Of a stretch of DNA of 64,000 nt, positions 1 through 12,009 are shown piece after piece (positions within the stretch are counted from its first letter, which is position 1; each line of letters opens with the position of its first letter). This DNA is from Mortierella sp. BCC40632 (lineage: Eukaryota; Mortierellomycota; Mortierellomycetes; Mortierellales; Mortierellaceae), in assembly GCA_011634665.1 (NCBI GenBank), contig WAEK01000017.1, positions 434,001 through 498,000 on the forward strand, in the 5' to 3' direction. The position numbers were made by a program, and so were the translations under genes. The notes under the pieces are model-generated. The model was not told the DNA's origin. It searched no databases and saw only the letters and a program-made list of their open reading frames with translations.

Positions 1-1
1 C

Positions 2-454
2 ATAACTCTCGTCGATTTGGACTTTGATGGCATCCCAATCACTCACACTCCTTCATCTAGTAATTTTGAAGGCTCTACGCACGCTATTTTCGAGCGACTA
101 GGTCGACTTCAGAAACTCTGTGTCTTGGACACTTCGTATTGCTGGGGGTATTTAGATAATCAATCAGCATATAAGCAAGGAATGTGCTATCGTCTCGACC
201 GAGGATTGGACCTGTTGAAACCATTGAAACGACTTCGACATATTGCCTTTATGGGGCTTTGTCCAGCACCTAGGGAGGAAGATATTGTGTTTATGCTTCA
301 AGCTTGGCCAAATCTACGGTTTATCCACGGAGAAATTCATGTGGACAAGGAAGAAGATCGAGATCGGGTGAATCAATTGTCAAAATGTCATGGCATTGAC
401 AAGGATACTGCCTGCGATGGTCCATATAGCTACATGTACGGTCAATTCTACTGA
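2..454 (+). CDS. F-box/LRR-type protein, C-terminal part (5' end outside window)
   Basis: The reading frame is open from the left edge, so only about 150 C-terminal residues are present, ending at TGA 452-454. The visible part has leucine-rich segments such as RLGRLQKLCVLDT, a YRLDRGLDLLKPLKRLRHI element and an AWPNLRFIHG element. The same order (LRVLDT, FRLDEGLGLLEGLKRLEWI, AWPHLRRF) occurs at the C-terminus of the complete F-box protein on the opposite strand at 569-2203, so the two are paralogues in convergent orientation, 114 bp apart. The F-box itself is not visible here. Family knowledge: such proteins are substrate adaptors of SCF ubiquitin ligases. The target is unknown, and assignment rests on similarity to the neighbour. 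Confidence 0.7.
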   Translation: MTLVDLDFDGIPITHTPSSSNFEGSTHAIFERLGRLQKLCVLDTSYCWGYLDNQSAYKQGMCYRLDRGLDLLKPLKRLRHIAFMGLCPAPREEDIVFMLQAWPNLRFIHGEIHVDKEEDRDRVNQLSKCHGIDKDTACDGPYSYMYGQFY

Positions 455-568
455 AAAGCTATATCTTTTTCATTTTATTGCAAACATTTGTGTCCAATTC
501 TATCAAGTCTCGTAAATTTCAAAGAGCTTCAACCAAGAAGAGGTTTAAAAGATATAGTCATCCACCTA

Positions 569-2203
569 CTACAAATATGTGCTTTTCAGATAGTCATAGG
601 CAGATGAGCTAGCAAGGTTCACGATTGGACCGCGTTTTTTCATAGCCTGAGATATTTCTCGTCGAATTTCCACGGATGGTTCGTCATATAGAGGTGTGAA
701 TCGACGCAGATGAGGCCAAGCATTGATCATGAAAAGGACATCACTGCCACCAGGACGTGGCCACATCCCTGAAAACTCGATCCACTCTAATCGTTTGAGT
801 CCCTCCAAGAGTCCTAGTCCTTCGTCCAGTCGGAAACCAATGCTATTATTTATGGGCCTCGTAAAGACAGACGCTCTTTTATCCATTGCTGTGTCCAGGA
901 CTCGGAGTTGTCGAAGTTCAGAGAGTCGACGGTAGACCTCATAAAGAGGTGAATCTGTCGGGTTAGGGAGAGGATGTTTTGAGAATTGACGATAGGCCTT
1001 GAAACGTGAAGCGACTGAAATATCCTCAGAATTATGTACTCTGGTAGTAATGACTAAAGGATTACCGGGATCATGACTTATGGTGTAGATAAAGTGGACT
1101 TTGAGGTATTCTAATTGGTGACAGACCCAGGGTATATCCCTGTCAATATCCTCTGTCCGAATCTTCTCTGCTTGGAAAGCCCTCAGCCTTGGGCACAAAC
1201 AAAGAATGGATTGAGCCATGCTACTCGAAATAACATGCTGGTCGAGTTGAACCGCTTCCAGAGTCTCAAAGACCCCGCTATCCCGTACACGATTAAAGAA
1301 TCTCTCGACCTCGACACGGCCTCTTTGTTGACTTGGTTGGATGTCCACCCATTTTACTTTTCTTGACGAATGTAAGAATACCTCAATGAGTTGGTTTCGA
1401 AGACTCGAGTCCCACCGCTCAGTACAGAGTCGCAACACCTCCAGACGAGGACAGGAAGGGAGTATCCTGTTGGTTACGGCTGGAACAATTTCTGCCTCGC
1501 CCATGGCAGTCCATTCGAGGGCCAAGAGGTTGGGACATCGACTTGCAAAGTCAGAAAACCTGTCCACAGCAGGAGTGTGATGGCTAGAAAGCACGGAGAG
1601 GCGTGTCAAGTTATTAAAGACCATGTCAGGTCCCAACCACTGAGGGTTTGTCGGAAAGGAACAATTCGCCAAATCCAACCACTTGAGCTGTCGACTACAA
1701 AGACTCAGAAACCCTTTCAAAAACTGTTGACTACTGTCGAGGAAAACATTGGAGAGGTCGAGTCGAACCAACTTTGGACACTTAATCACCTTCAAGCAAA
1801 GTTCTTGGAGAGTCAACTCTGCTCTCAGAGGTTGGTCCAAGGCAAAGACACGGAGCGTGGACCGGTTTCGTTCGACGAGTTGACAATAACCAGTCTCGAG
1901 TCGAATCTCGGCACTGATCAATCCAATCTTCAAAGTCTGGAGTTTTGTGCAAGAGTCGAAAATGTCCATGTCCCTGATCTTTTGGTTAATGATGAGATGT
2001 CGAACCCAATGACCATTTTGCTTGAGTCTTTCAAATGAGTGAAAGAGATATAATCCATGTTGAAGTCCAATGGTTCGGTAGAGCCATGGGATTGATGACA
2101 AGTTCCATCTTCTGCAGACAAGCGCACATGAAGCCAAGTCGATTGGATCCAAGAAGCAAAAGATGTTGTCTATGACTTCTGAAAGAGTCAAAGCTCGCTC
2201 CAT
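569..2203 (-). CDS. F-box and leucine-rich repeat protein
   Basis: This is a single uninterrupted frame of 544 codons with ATG at 2201-2203. Residues 5-45 form an F-box: LSEVIDNIFCFLDPIDLASC followed by ALVCRRWN and PWLYRTI, the usual L-P/D-x-L-x3-C-x-V-x-R-x-W layout. The rest is an irregular array of leucine-rich segments, for example LVRLDLSNVFLD, LKWLDLANCSF and LEWIEFSGMWP near the C-terminus. Known role of the family: the F-box binds Skp1 in an SCF ubiquitin ligase while the LRR region selects the substrate. No substrate can be inferred. Genes of this type are abundant and often species-specific in Mortierella-like fungi. The promoter side (2268-2400) is a long CT-rich tract followed by poly(T) and a short TTA array. 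Confidence 0.85.
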   Translation of the reverse strand: MERALTLSEVIDNIFCFLDPIDLASCALVCRRWNLSSIPWLYRTIGLQHGLYLFHSFERLKQNGHWVRHLIINQKIRDMDIFDSCTKLQTLKIGLISAEIRLETGYCQLVERNRSTLRVFALDQPLRAELTLQELCLKVIKCPKLVRLDLSNVFLDSSQQFLKGFLSLCSRQLKWLDLANCSFPTNPQWLGPDMVFNNLTRLSVLSSHHTPAVDRFSDFASRCPNLLALEWTAMGEAEIVPAVTNRILPSCPRLEVLRLCTERWDSSLRNQLIEVFLHSSRKVKWVDIQPSQQRGRVEVERFFNRVRDSGVFETLEAVQLDQHVISSSMAQSILCLCPRLRAFQAEKIRTEDIDRDIPWVCHQLEYLKVHFIYTISHDPGNPLVITTRVHNSEDISVASRFKAYRQFSKHPLPNPTDSPLYEVYRRLSELRQLRVLDTAMDKRASVFTRPINNSIGFRLDEGLGLLEGLKRLEWIEFSGMWPRPGGSDVLFMINAWPHLRRFTPLYDEPSVEIRREISQAMKKRGPIVNLASSSAYDYLKSTYL

Positions 2204-2292
2204 GTCGAAAGATACTCTCTTGAAAAGAAGGAAAAGGAGGAAAAGGCCATTGGGCCACGGTCAGCCTTTTTTTCTTTTCTTATCTCTCTCTT

Positions 2293-2325
<33 letters not shown>

Positions 2326-2459
2326 TTCTCTCTCCTCTCTCCTTTCTCTCTCTCTCTCTCTTTTCTTTTTGTTTTTTTTTTATTATTATTATTGCAAAGG
2401 TCTCTCTGACCAAGCACCTCACCTCCATTAAGAAAAAAAAGCTGAAGGCGCTGCAGACT

Positions 2460-3240
2460 CTTTTGATCGCGTTACGCCGCAGTAGGTGCGGTACTGACGG
2501 CTCTTCTTTCACGAAATTCAAGCAGCTTGGTTATTGAACTTGCAAAGGCAACACGCTCCACCTTCTTGAGCGACTCGAGCACCTCGAGTCTCTGTCCCAC
2601 CTAGTAACAAAGCCCATTGTCACCACTCGGCGAGGCAGTGGACAGCAATATAAATTTCGATTCTGTGTAGTTATGAAGATGACCTCAGTCAGGAGAAAGT
2701 CTGGCAGCAGGATCGCCTGGACTTTCCATTTGGCATGAAAAAAGTAAATCTTGAAACACTCCAATCCAAGAGACGCCATGGAGAACCTTTGAAGAATAAT
2801 ATTAAAGCGGATATCTAAGAAAGATTCCCAACTAGATCGCCTCTAGTTTCTCAAATATATACCGCTGACCTTGATACCGAAGGTACGTGATTCCCTTAGG
2901 ATAGGCCGCAGGCAGTCTGTGGTGAAAAGGGATAACATCGACCCAGTGTATGCGTCTCTTGATAAATCGGAATAACGTGTCAACTAACTGACATCTTTGA
3001 TCCGGTCAAAAGGACGAGCACAAAGGTCATGGAACAAAGAGTCGTGGACAAGGCCGGGATCATTTTGGTAATCACACTTTTCGTTGTGGAATCTTCATTG
3101 GAAAAAAGAGTTGAGATACCTTGAGATCGGGACACTGTCTTGGTGCAAGTCTCGTGGGTATCCAATCTTGACTCGCTCCAACTGATATCAATAGGCAACA
3201 GGAGAGGTGAACTATTGACTAAAAGAAAGTACACTAGAGT
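2460..3240 (-). pseudogene. Decayed protein-coding fragment of unrecognised family
   Basis: On the minus strand, about 2840-2985 encodes a protein-like stretch containing LFRFIKRRIHWVDVIPF, RLPAAYPKGITYLRYQG and YIFEKLEAI before a stop. Just upstream, around 2986-3030, the same reading continues as ARPFDRIKDVS only after a one-base frame change, which points to a frameshift. Downstream at 2470-2600 a further open piece reads GQRLEVLESLKKVERVAF, which resembles the C-terminal element RLDEGLGLLEGLKRLEWIEF of the neighbouring F-box protein. The parts are separated by stops and lie in different frames. It could be an F-box relative or an unrelated lineage-specific gene; identity is open. Confidence 0.35.
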
Positions 3241-6200
3241 TGAAGACTTCCATATTTAAGGCAGAGATGAGTTCAGCTTTGGACATGGAAAAAAAAAAAA
3301 AAAAAAAATAGTCAACAAAAACTTTGGAAAGTAGCCAGAGGTTTTGATCGGTTGATAGCGTAGAGAGGAGCGGCTGCGCTCAAAAAGATAGAAGGACCAG
3401 GGGCCCTTCTGGGTCATTCCATAGAATGTAGGGAATCCGTAGTCTTAGACAGGTACTAAAATGATCTTGACTCCAAGTGAAGACGTCAACGATTGAATCT
3501 ACTGTAGCTGATGGAGTTGGATGATCCCTTTTTTTTTATGACGACATCTAAGATAATCGCATGCGTGAAACCAGGAACGAGAGACGAGTGAGCATGAGCA
3601 ATAGATCTCGAATCCAAAGAAGGCGAGCAATTGCGTCAATGAAAAGAGTATAGGGAGGGGAAGGAAGAAAGAGAAGGTCAGAGAGCTGAGAGAACTGGAC
3701 TCTCAATCTATAGCTCGATCAATCGTCAGTTTCCTTCCTGATACCTGACTAAGCCCAGAGGGAAATCTGTTGTCTATGGTCTTTATTGGGCACGTACAAG
3801 ACTTGCTTTGTGGGAGTTTTGGATCTGGGCGACTCGGACCCTCTTCTCAATGTCTCTCTTTCTCGCTATCTCTCCGAACCTTCCATCCAATCGTCTACAG
3901 CTTGTATGCAAGCGACTGTTTTTTTTTTTTTTTTTTTGTACACTGCCCTGCGACACCAGCAGATATACAAGTTTTTTTTTTCTAATGAGGGATTTTCTAT
4001 TGCTTCCAGAGGCGGATTAGGGGAGACCCCGATGAGGGATTATTCAAGTGTGCTGGAGTTATATTTTTTTTTTTTTTTCTAACTAGGCCAAAAATGATAA
4101 GAGGAAAATTCGCGCAACAGCCCCAGGCAGAACTCTCTCTTGACAAAAGAGAGAGAGAGAGATAGAGAGAGAGAGAGGGTTGAGGTCTAGAAGGGACCAT
4201 ACCTCATAAAAGGGGTTAAAGGGTCCAAGACACTAGACATCCTCTCTTTTCATCATTCCAAAAAAATAAAAAGAAAAAGAATAAGACGACAAAGTGCTCT
4301 ACTCGCATAGCCGTTGGCAGAGCTCTTCCTTTCTGTTTCTTTACACGTCAGCATCTTACTCTAGGCTGAGCACAGAGCATGCTGGAGGGGAGGAGGGGAG
4401 TACTTTGAGTGACCGAGGGCGAGAATGCTTATGGTGGATATAGTTCAAGGCCAGCAAAGCCAAGGCAATGATCGCCCTCCTCCCACACACGCTATCTCTT
4501 TTGCTCACTTGAAGCATAATTGCCTCACTCGTACAAAGGAGAAAAAAAGAAGCAAGCGATGGAACCAAAAAAAAAAAAAAAAGCGCGCTCGTTTTCCTCT
4601 CATCTGCAAAAAAAAAAAAAAAAAACCGAGTCCTACCAGCTACCGAGAAAGAAGCAGGCTGTATTTGGAACACAAGAACGTTCAATATGCAGACCGAAAA
4701 CAGACGTGGGGAGAGGGCGGAGGAGAATTAGAGCACTTGTTGAGCAGACAGGCGTGCGTGCGCATTTGCGTATATCACTTGGAGAAGGCGGTAGGGGGGC
4801 TGATGAGGCATTTTTTTTTTCTCTTTAGCCTTGGGGACGTCAATATGCCTGTGGTGCATACGGGGCAGAGAAGATGTGTGTGTGTGTGTGTGTATGTTTG
4901 TGCGAACAATGGAGACACTGCTCTTGGCCATATCAATTGACTTTAGCTTGGGTTCGAGCTGGGGATGATAAAGTGACGATGAGATATGCCTGCGGGAGGA
5001 AAGTGGAAATGCCGCACCGAATGGATAAGAGAGAAGCCGAGCGGGAGGGCGTATGGTCGAACATAAAGACATGGCGCTGGTAAATTTCAATGGGAGTTGG
5101 AAACAAAAGATGGAAGTAGCGATAGGATTTCCTTTTGGAACGTCTTTGGATGAGAAGAACGCCAATTTGGTGTGTTGCGAGTGAGTTTGTTGACATGGAG
5201 ACCTTCAAGGATTTGCTCCGCAAGGTCAATGACATGTTCAAATGAACGATTCTTTCTTCAGACCATTGAAAAGTCGAGAGAATGTATTTGGGGGACCAAT
5301 GGTGTGTCTAGACCACTTCTTGATTATACTCAAGAGGTGAAGAGTCGTTTTTAGGAGCAGTAACAAAAGATGTACCTACAGAGTGGTGGATTAAGAGGGA
5401 GTTCAGAGTGCAAAGAGCACCACAGGCTGGTTACCGATGAGATGGGGAGTTCTAGGCCAATGTGGCTTGAAAAAGAAAGGGGGAGAAAGGTGTAGAAACC
5501 TAAGAGCGGGGCCGACAGGGAAAAGGCCATCTCAATAAGGCGATTGGGTTGTTGGCTCAGATGGGGAGAGATGGTACAGTAGCGCAAGTAAAGGAAAGGT
5601 GTAAAGCATCTCAAAGAGAGAGAAGATGAGCTTGCTATCATGATACTTGCCCGTTACCAGACAAAGGTTTGTTCGGTAACACGCTTTGCAACTACTGCTG
5701 AAAATGTGGTATTCAGGTGTGGACAGGGATGGGATGGCAATATAGAAGACAAGCACTAGTTTGTTACTGTGAGGAGATCGTCCCCCTTTTATAGTCTTCG
5801 CAACCCAGCTCGAATCCACAAGGATGAGTGGTTTCCTCTAGCATTGCATCCATTTTCTTGGTAAAGGCTCCGGAATGAAGAAAATGTGCCACAATGCCGC
5901 TGCGTCTTTTTTTTTTTTTCTTCTTTTTTCTGATGACAGGATGGTAGCACCTTCACCTACTATTATGGATAATATCTCGCACTCTTTTTGACATACGCAG
6001 GGCCCTTCACTAGACAACAAGGAGAGGGTGGAAAGTCGACTATCTCAATCTGCATATGCATTTGACTTGAAGCGAGGCATTTTTCAATAGTACTGGGCAA
6101 CTGTCCTGTGAAAATATATTCGAATACGAAGAGACCAGACAGACTAAGCTGCTCCTTCGGAGCCATTCTTTCTAGCTCTCTGGGTAGAGGAAATCACGAT

Positions 6201-6684
6201 TGTCAAAAGCAGAAACAGGACGTGCTACACCGGCGATTAATAGACCGCGGTGTCCCCTAATCTGGTCTAGATCTCTCATATCTAACTCTTGTCCAGAATC
6301 GGTATCCTAGTGGTGCAGTCCTGGATGGTCTGGGGCTCGTGTCTCTCAGTATAGCCAGCTGTTGAATTGATTTTGCAATAGAGCATCTGTTTATACAATC
6401 AAGTCAAAAGAGATTACCACGCCGTTTATGCACCGAGAAAGTAACAGCTGAGCATGCTGAAGGGGCACGTTGATGCATGCGATGCATTTGTGTGCCCGTG
6501 GCATGAAGGGCACGTTGAACAACAACCTCTGGAGTCTTGGAGAGCACATATACTTTGCTGTGCCATGCTTATTGTGTCAATGTATTCCCAACTCTCTTGC
6601 GGGACGATTGCGCCCTCATCGGCTAGAGCACGACCATCTAGAATGCTGTGAAAGCGCCAATGGAGTCAAATACGATTGGGGCAG

Positions 6685-6687
<3 letters not shown>

Positions 6688-6729
<42 letters not shown>
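6688..6729 (+). repeat. Poly(T) tract, 42 nt
   Basis: Forty-two consecutive T residues, the longest homopolymer in the window. It lies in an intergenic region and is flanked by non-coding sequence. Length may be unstable or affected by assembly. Confidence 0.9.
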
Positions 6730-6732
<3 letters not shown>

Positions 6733-8313
6733 GCCTGCTCTGTACTCGTGCAAAGATGCACGATGCATTTGAGTGTTGCAGAAAACTGCAAGAGTTGTGA
6801 AGATGAAATACATGTCAGAAAAAACCCAGATTCACGAGATTCAGCCAGTACTCCAGGCTAAGCTTTCTCATTTTCTTTCCACTTCTCGACAAGTCAAGGT
6901 GCTGTCCATGCTAGTTGTTTGACAAAGGGAGAGGGAGGGGTACGCGTTCTAGAATTCATGTAGATCATATGCCTAGTTGCTGTTAAAGAAACAAAACATG
7001 GGGGGGGGGTTCTTCCTCAGCATATTGGAAAGATAATATTTTATTTTGACCACAGCCGGTTTAGTTGCTCATCTCGCACCTCCTTTCTACTGACATTATT
7101 AATTTCTTAACTACTATGTATTGTATTCTATCACAATTTGCTTCGTAGCCTTTCTACAGGCAGCTAAATCATTTCTCCGTTATCGGGCTAATGAAAAGAT
7201 TCTTCCTTGATCTAGATCGCAGTACCATATGCCATGTGCTCTTGATTAACGTCTTGGAATATACCTGTCCAGGCAGGGAGCAGGAGGTCGATGAAGACCC
7301 TCAGAGTTCATAGATCAAAAGAACTCTTCTCGAGAGAGAGGATCTTTCCTCCCCTCCCCCCTCCCCTTTTTCTCTGCATTGCTGAAGGATGAAAGGTCAG
7401 AAAAATCGCGCAACGAACAGCCAAATCAATATGCTTCTGGGCAGCTGCCACTCCTACCACAGTGCTTTCAGCTGTATTGCTGCTAGCCTTTTTTTTTTTT
7501 TTTTTTTTTTTTTTTCGATATCCTGAAAGTGTGTCTATGTGCCTGGTGGCACAAATGCATCATCCTAACTCTCTTGACTGCCTTGCTTCTGAACCTTCTT
7601 GACCCTGCCCAGTCCTCTCCAGCGAGCTCAGACCGCCAATCCCAGAGGACCGAAAGAAAAAAAAAATCCCTCACTACATTTCAACCCGCAGAACTCTCAG
7701 CTGTCCTGATTCTCAGAATTTTTTGACTGCTGCTCTCTATCACTCGAACTAGTGGAAGAGCACTGTCAACTCAAGTCCGAATATGGACAAGAGGACAAGG
7801 AGTGGAGCAAACTCACCGCCGTCTGTCTCTGCCCCCGCCCTTTTCTCCTTTCTCTCCCTTGGTCCTCAAACCTCGAGATGGAGAGAAACTCAGCTCGGAG
7901 GGATACGCCATGTGTGTTGCACGGTAGCAATGCATGGCACCGAGATTGGGCCAGGAGGAAACAATGATCCCTCTTTCCCCTCCTGCGCCCTGCTGCAGAG
8001 CCTCATTCGTCGTCTCGATCATAGTTGTCGTTGTTGGCGGGTGGAACTCCCCCCCCCCCTTCGACCTTTTGCTCAAATAAATAGCTGGTCGCCTTTGCCC
8101 ATCTTCTCTCTCTCATCCGACTCAAAACTACTCCTCTTTCCTTGCTCTTGCTCAGCAAAGAACAACCATCCAGTCCTCCTTGTTCTTGAGCGGCTGACAT
8201 TCGCAGAGTTCACTCAATTCCTCGTTTGTCGCACCACAGTCGCACTCTTTCTTCCCAGTCCCCCCCATATCCTACCCTCACCTAATCCATTCAGTCTACC
8301 TATTCTGCAAAAG

Positions 8314-11300
8314 ATGAGTGCCGACAAAGAAACCAGAAAATCGATGGCGATGGTGCGCACCCAGACCCTGGAGCGTGCTCAAGGCCATGCTGTCCCGATC
8401 GAGTTCCGCACTCTCTCCTTGCATGTCACCGAGACCCACCGTTCAAACAAAGCTGGCGAGTTCAAGTATGCACTCAAGAAAAAGAAAAAGGTCGACGACT
8501 ATTCATCCGAGACTGACTTCTTTGCGACCGCTGATTTTCATAAGCTTTCTGCGGCCGAGCTCAACCTTCGCTTCAATTCGGACGGCACTCAGGGCTTGAC
8601 CCAGGCTGAGGCAGGGCGCCGTCTCCAAGCCAATGGGCCAAATACGCTTGAGGCCCGGCGCCCAAACTACTATAAAAAGATCTTCTGGTACATCTTTGGT
8701 GGTTTCTGCTCTGTCCTCTGGGTCGGCGTCATCACCTTCTTCCTCTGCTGGCAACCCCCACTTTCGAATCCTCCTAACCCTACGAACTTGGCCCTCGCTC
8801 TGCTTGTTGTATGTGTTCCCATCTGCATTTCCCTGTGGCCGCAGTGTTTCCTTGTACATGCTGTGTTTTTGTGCTGCGTAGCTTTTTTGAACCAACATGC
8901 GGAACACTGATACTCTGCTCCCCTCTCTCCCTCCTTGTAATAGATTTTTGTTATTTTCCTCCAAGCATCTTTCTCGGCCTTCCAGGACATCTCGACAGCC
9001 AAAGTAATGTCATCTATTCTGGACATGATCCCTGCTGAGTGCTATGTCTTCCGTGGGGGACAGCTGGTCAAGATTCCTGCCTCTCAGCTGGTAGTGGGTG
9101 ACCGCGTTCACCTCTCGCTTGGTAACAAGGTTCCCGCGGATCTCAGGTTGATCGAAGTCTCCAACGATGCTCGTTTTGACCGTGCTATTCTCACTGGTGA
9201 GAGCGAGGCCATTGATGCCAGCATCGATGCCACTGATGAAAACTTTCTCGAGTCCAAGAACATTGCTTTCATGGGCACGCACATTATCCAGGGCTCTTGT
9301 GTTGGTGTCGTTATCCTAAAGGGTAACAATACGCTCATGGGACGCATCAACAAGTTGACCTCTGGTCGCAAGGAGAAGCCAACTATTATCCAGCAAGAGA
9401 TCTCGCGCTTTGTCCGGATTATTGTCTGCCTTACCATCTTTCTCGTCGCTTTGATTCTCTCTGTTTGGCTTGGTTGGATCCGCCGTGATTACCCCGATTT
9501 CATGCCCACAGCTACTCTCTTGGTCACTTTGATGGGCTGTGTCGTCGCTTTTATCCCAGAAGGTAAAGAATTGAGAGAGAAGTGGGAAAAGCTCTCATAG
9601 TCGTAGGAAACGCGTCTGGGCCTCGTGGAGTGACATCACCCGCTAACCTAAATTTCTGACCTCTCACGTGCAACTCAACAGGCATGCCTGTCTGTGTGTC
9701 CCTGACACTCCTGATGATTGCCCACAGAATGCGTTCCAACAGTATCCTGCCGAAGTCTCTGACAACCGTTGAGACCCTCGGTTGTGTGAATGTTATTTGC
9801 TCTGATAAAACTGGCACATTGACTGAAAACAAGATGTTTGTCACAACCATGGCTTTCCTTGACCAAGAGTCGACTCCCGAGGACGCCCAGCGCAAGATGG
9901 AAAGCGAGACCGACCCCAAGGTTCTGCCTCAAAGCAGTGACAGCTCCCAGATCCTGGCCCTTCGTCAGCTTCAGCTCTCGACACTTTTGTGCAACAACTC
10001 CAAGTTTGACCCAGAAACTATCCACCTGCCCATTGCAGAGCGCAACGTGCTTGGTGATGCTACTGATAGTGCTCTCCTTCGGTTCTCAGCTTTTGTTTCT
10101 GACCTCTCGGCGATCCAGCCTTGCTTTCAGCGCACCAACGAGATTCCATTCAACTCTCGTAACAAGTGGATGATGGCTGTCTACCAGGGCTCGGCAGAAC
10201 ACCCTGAGGTGATCAAGGCTCTCTATGGCTCGGATATGACTCATACTGGCAAACCAGTGGATGAGAAAGATTCTCAGCTTGTCTTTGTCAAGGGTGCTCC
10301 TGATGTTCTCCTACCCTACTGTACTTCATACCTCTCCGGAACAACCAACGCTCCTCAACAGCTCACAGAGGATGGAATTGCTGAACTCTCGCGCATCCAG
10401 CAAGCCTGGTCCCGCCGTGGCCAACGTGTTCTGATGCTTTGCAAGGGTCGTTACAATCCTTATCTCGCTGAATCGCTAAACAAAGCAGGCTCCTCTTCTG
10501 CCGCGCTTCAAGAAGAGTTGACCCGCCAAGGACTTCAGGAGCTTTGCATTCTCGGCTTGCTCGGAATTATGGACCCTCCTCGCCCTGAGATCACCGACAC
10601 CATTGCGCAGTGCCGCCGTGCTGGCTCTCGCTTCTTTATGGTGACAGGTGACTTTGGACTGACTGCTGCTGCGATTGCCAAACAAATTGGTCTCTTCTCT
10701 TCCAACGTTGAGCCCGACACTTATGAAGACATTGTTGACCCATCCAAAAAGGGTCGCCATGAGGGTTCGTTTGAGGAAAGCCTTGGCGAGTTTGAGCTTG
10801 GTCAACCTCGCTTCCACCCTGGTACTTCTTTGGTCCTGACCGGTACCGAAATCAGCAAGTTGAGCCCCGGCGAATGGGACCAGGTCTGTGCCTATGAGGA
10901 AATTGTCTTTGCCCGTACCTCGCCTGAGCAGAAGCTCAAGATCGTTACCGAGTTCCAGCAGCGTGAGGGTGTGGTCGCAGTAACGGGCGATGGTGTGAAC
11001 GATGCCCCAGCACTCAAGGCTGCTGATGTCGGTGTAGCCATTGTTACCGGTTCGGACGTTGCTATTGAGGCCGCTGATTTGATCTTGCTTGGTGGATTTG
11101 ACTCCATCCCTATCTCGATGCGCCTTGGTCGTCTTGTCTTCCAGAACTTGCAAAAGGTTATTGGATATTTGTTGCCCGCTGGTTCCTGGTCTGAAATCTG
11201 GCCAGTCTTGATCAATACCTTCCTTGGTACCCCTTTGCCTCTTTCCAGTTTCCTGATGGTAAGTCTATGGTCATATGGATAACTTTGGCCGAATGTATAA

Positions 11301-12009
11301 TGAGCGGATTAGAACGAATCCACTGAACTGACGTTGAACTATCTTATCTTATTAAACCTAGATCATCATTTGCTGCTTTACGGACTCTTTCCCTTGCACA
11401 GCCCTCGTCATGGAGCAACAAGAGTTTGACCTGCTCTCGTTGCCACCCCGCAATGCAAAGAAAGAGCATTTGATCACAGCCAAGATCTATCTCCAGTCCT
11501 ACATTTTTATCGGCTCGTGCATGACCTTTTTCTCCGAGATGCTCTTCTTCCTTTTCATCAAAGAGAACACTGGCCTTGGATTCCAGGATCTGGTTTTCAC
11601 ATTCGGCAACATTGACTACAGCAAGTTGAAGCCTGGCATCACCCCAGAAGAATTTAACGGAACCTGGGTCTACACCGGCCAGTGTGTCACCTTTGTTGCA
11701 CTGGTGATCATGCAGTGGGGAAATGTGCTTTCGATCCGTAACCGTCGCCTGTCTATTCTCCAAGCCGATCCTTTCCGCAAGGAGCGTCGTAACCTGTCAT
11801 TGTTTGCCGGCATGTTTGCTTCGCTCTTGATGGCTATTTTGGTGACTGAAGTGAAGGCCATTCAGGATGTGATGTTGACTGGCTCGGTCCCAATCAAGTA
11901 TTGGCTTCTTCCTATTCCCTGCGCGGTTGCCATTCTGCTCCTGGATGAGATTCGCAAGTTGATTGTCAGAAGCTTCCCCAACAGCATTATCGCCAAACTT
12001 GCTTGGTAA
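8314..12009 (+). CDS. Type IIC-like P-type cation ATPase (Na+/K+-ATPase alpha-like)
   Basis: Model: exons 8314-8808, 8944-9562, 9682-11258, 11362-12009; phases agree and give 1,112 residues. Family landmarks in order: M1 near KKIFWYIFGGFCSVLWVGVI, actuator loop with LTGES, M4 with IPEG, phosphorylation site CSDKTGT (Asp413), hinge TGDGVNDAP, then M5-M10. The ESKNIAFMGTHIIQGSCVG loop and the M5 signature (S-E-I-W-P...TPLPL) resemble animal Na,K/H,K-ATPase alpha subunits rather than fungal ENA or PMA pumps. Expected role: ATP-driven monovalent cation transport at the plasma membrane. It may belong to one of the poorly characterised fungal cation-uptake groups. Oddity: of the M5/M6 cation ligands, the Glu (876) and second Asp (905) are kept, but the position of the first M6 Asp is Cys901. 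No beta-subunit gene is nearby. An AATAAA-like signal lies near 12348. ATG chosen because no good start lies further upstream and the N-terminus is Lys/Ser-rich as in the family. Confidence 0.93.

Larger units (their letters stand above)
2204..8313. other. Intergenic 6.1 kb, gene-poor, with decayed coding-like fragments
   Basis: No intact gene could be supported here. The stretch holds a CT-rich tract (2268-2400), several poly(T) runs, a 42-nt T run at 6688-6729, a CT/C-rich segment and the 5' region of the ATPase gene (a CAAATAAATAG element near 8075 could serve as a TATA-like box). Minus-strand fragments at about 2460-3240 and 5080-6170 read like protein in short frames but are broken; they are described separately. 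Most open frames here are made of homopolymer or CT tracts (poly-F, poly-K, S/L repeats) and were not called. Confidence 0.6.
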
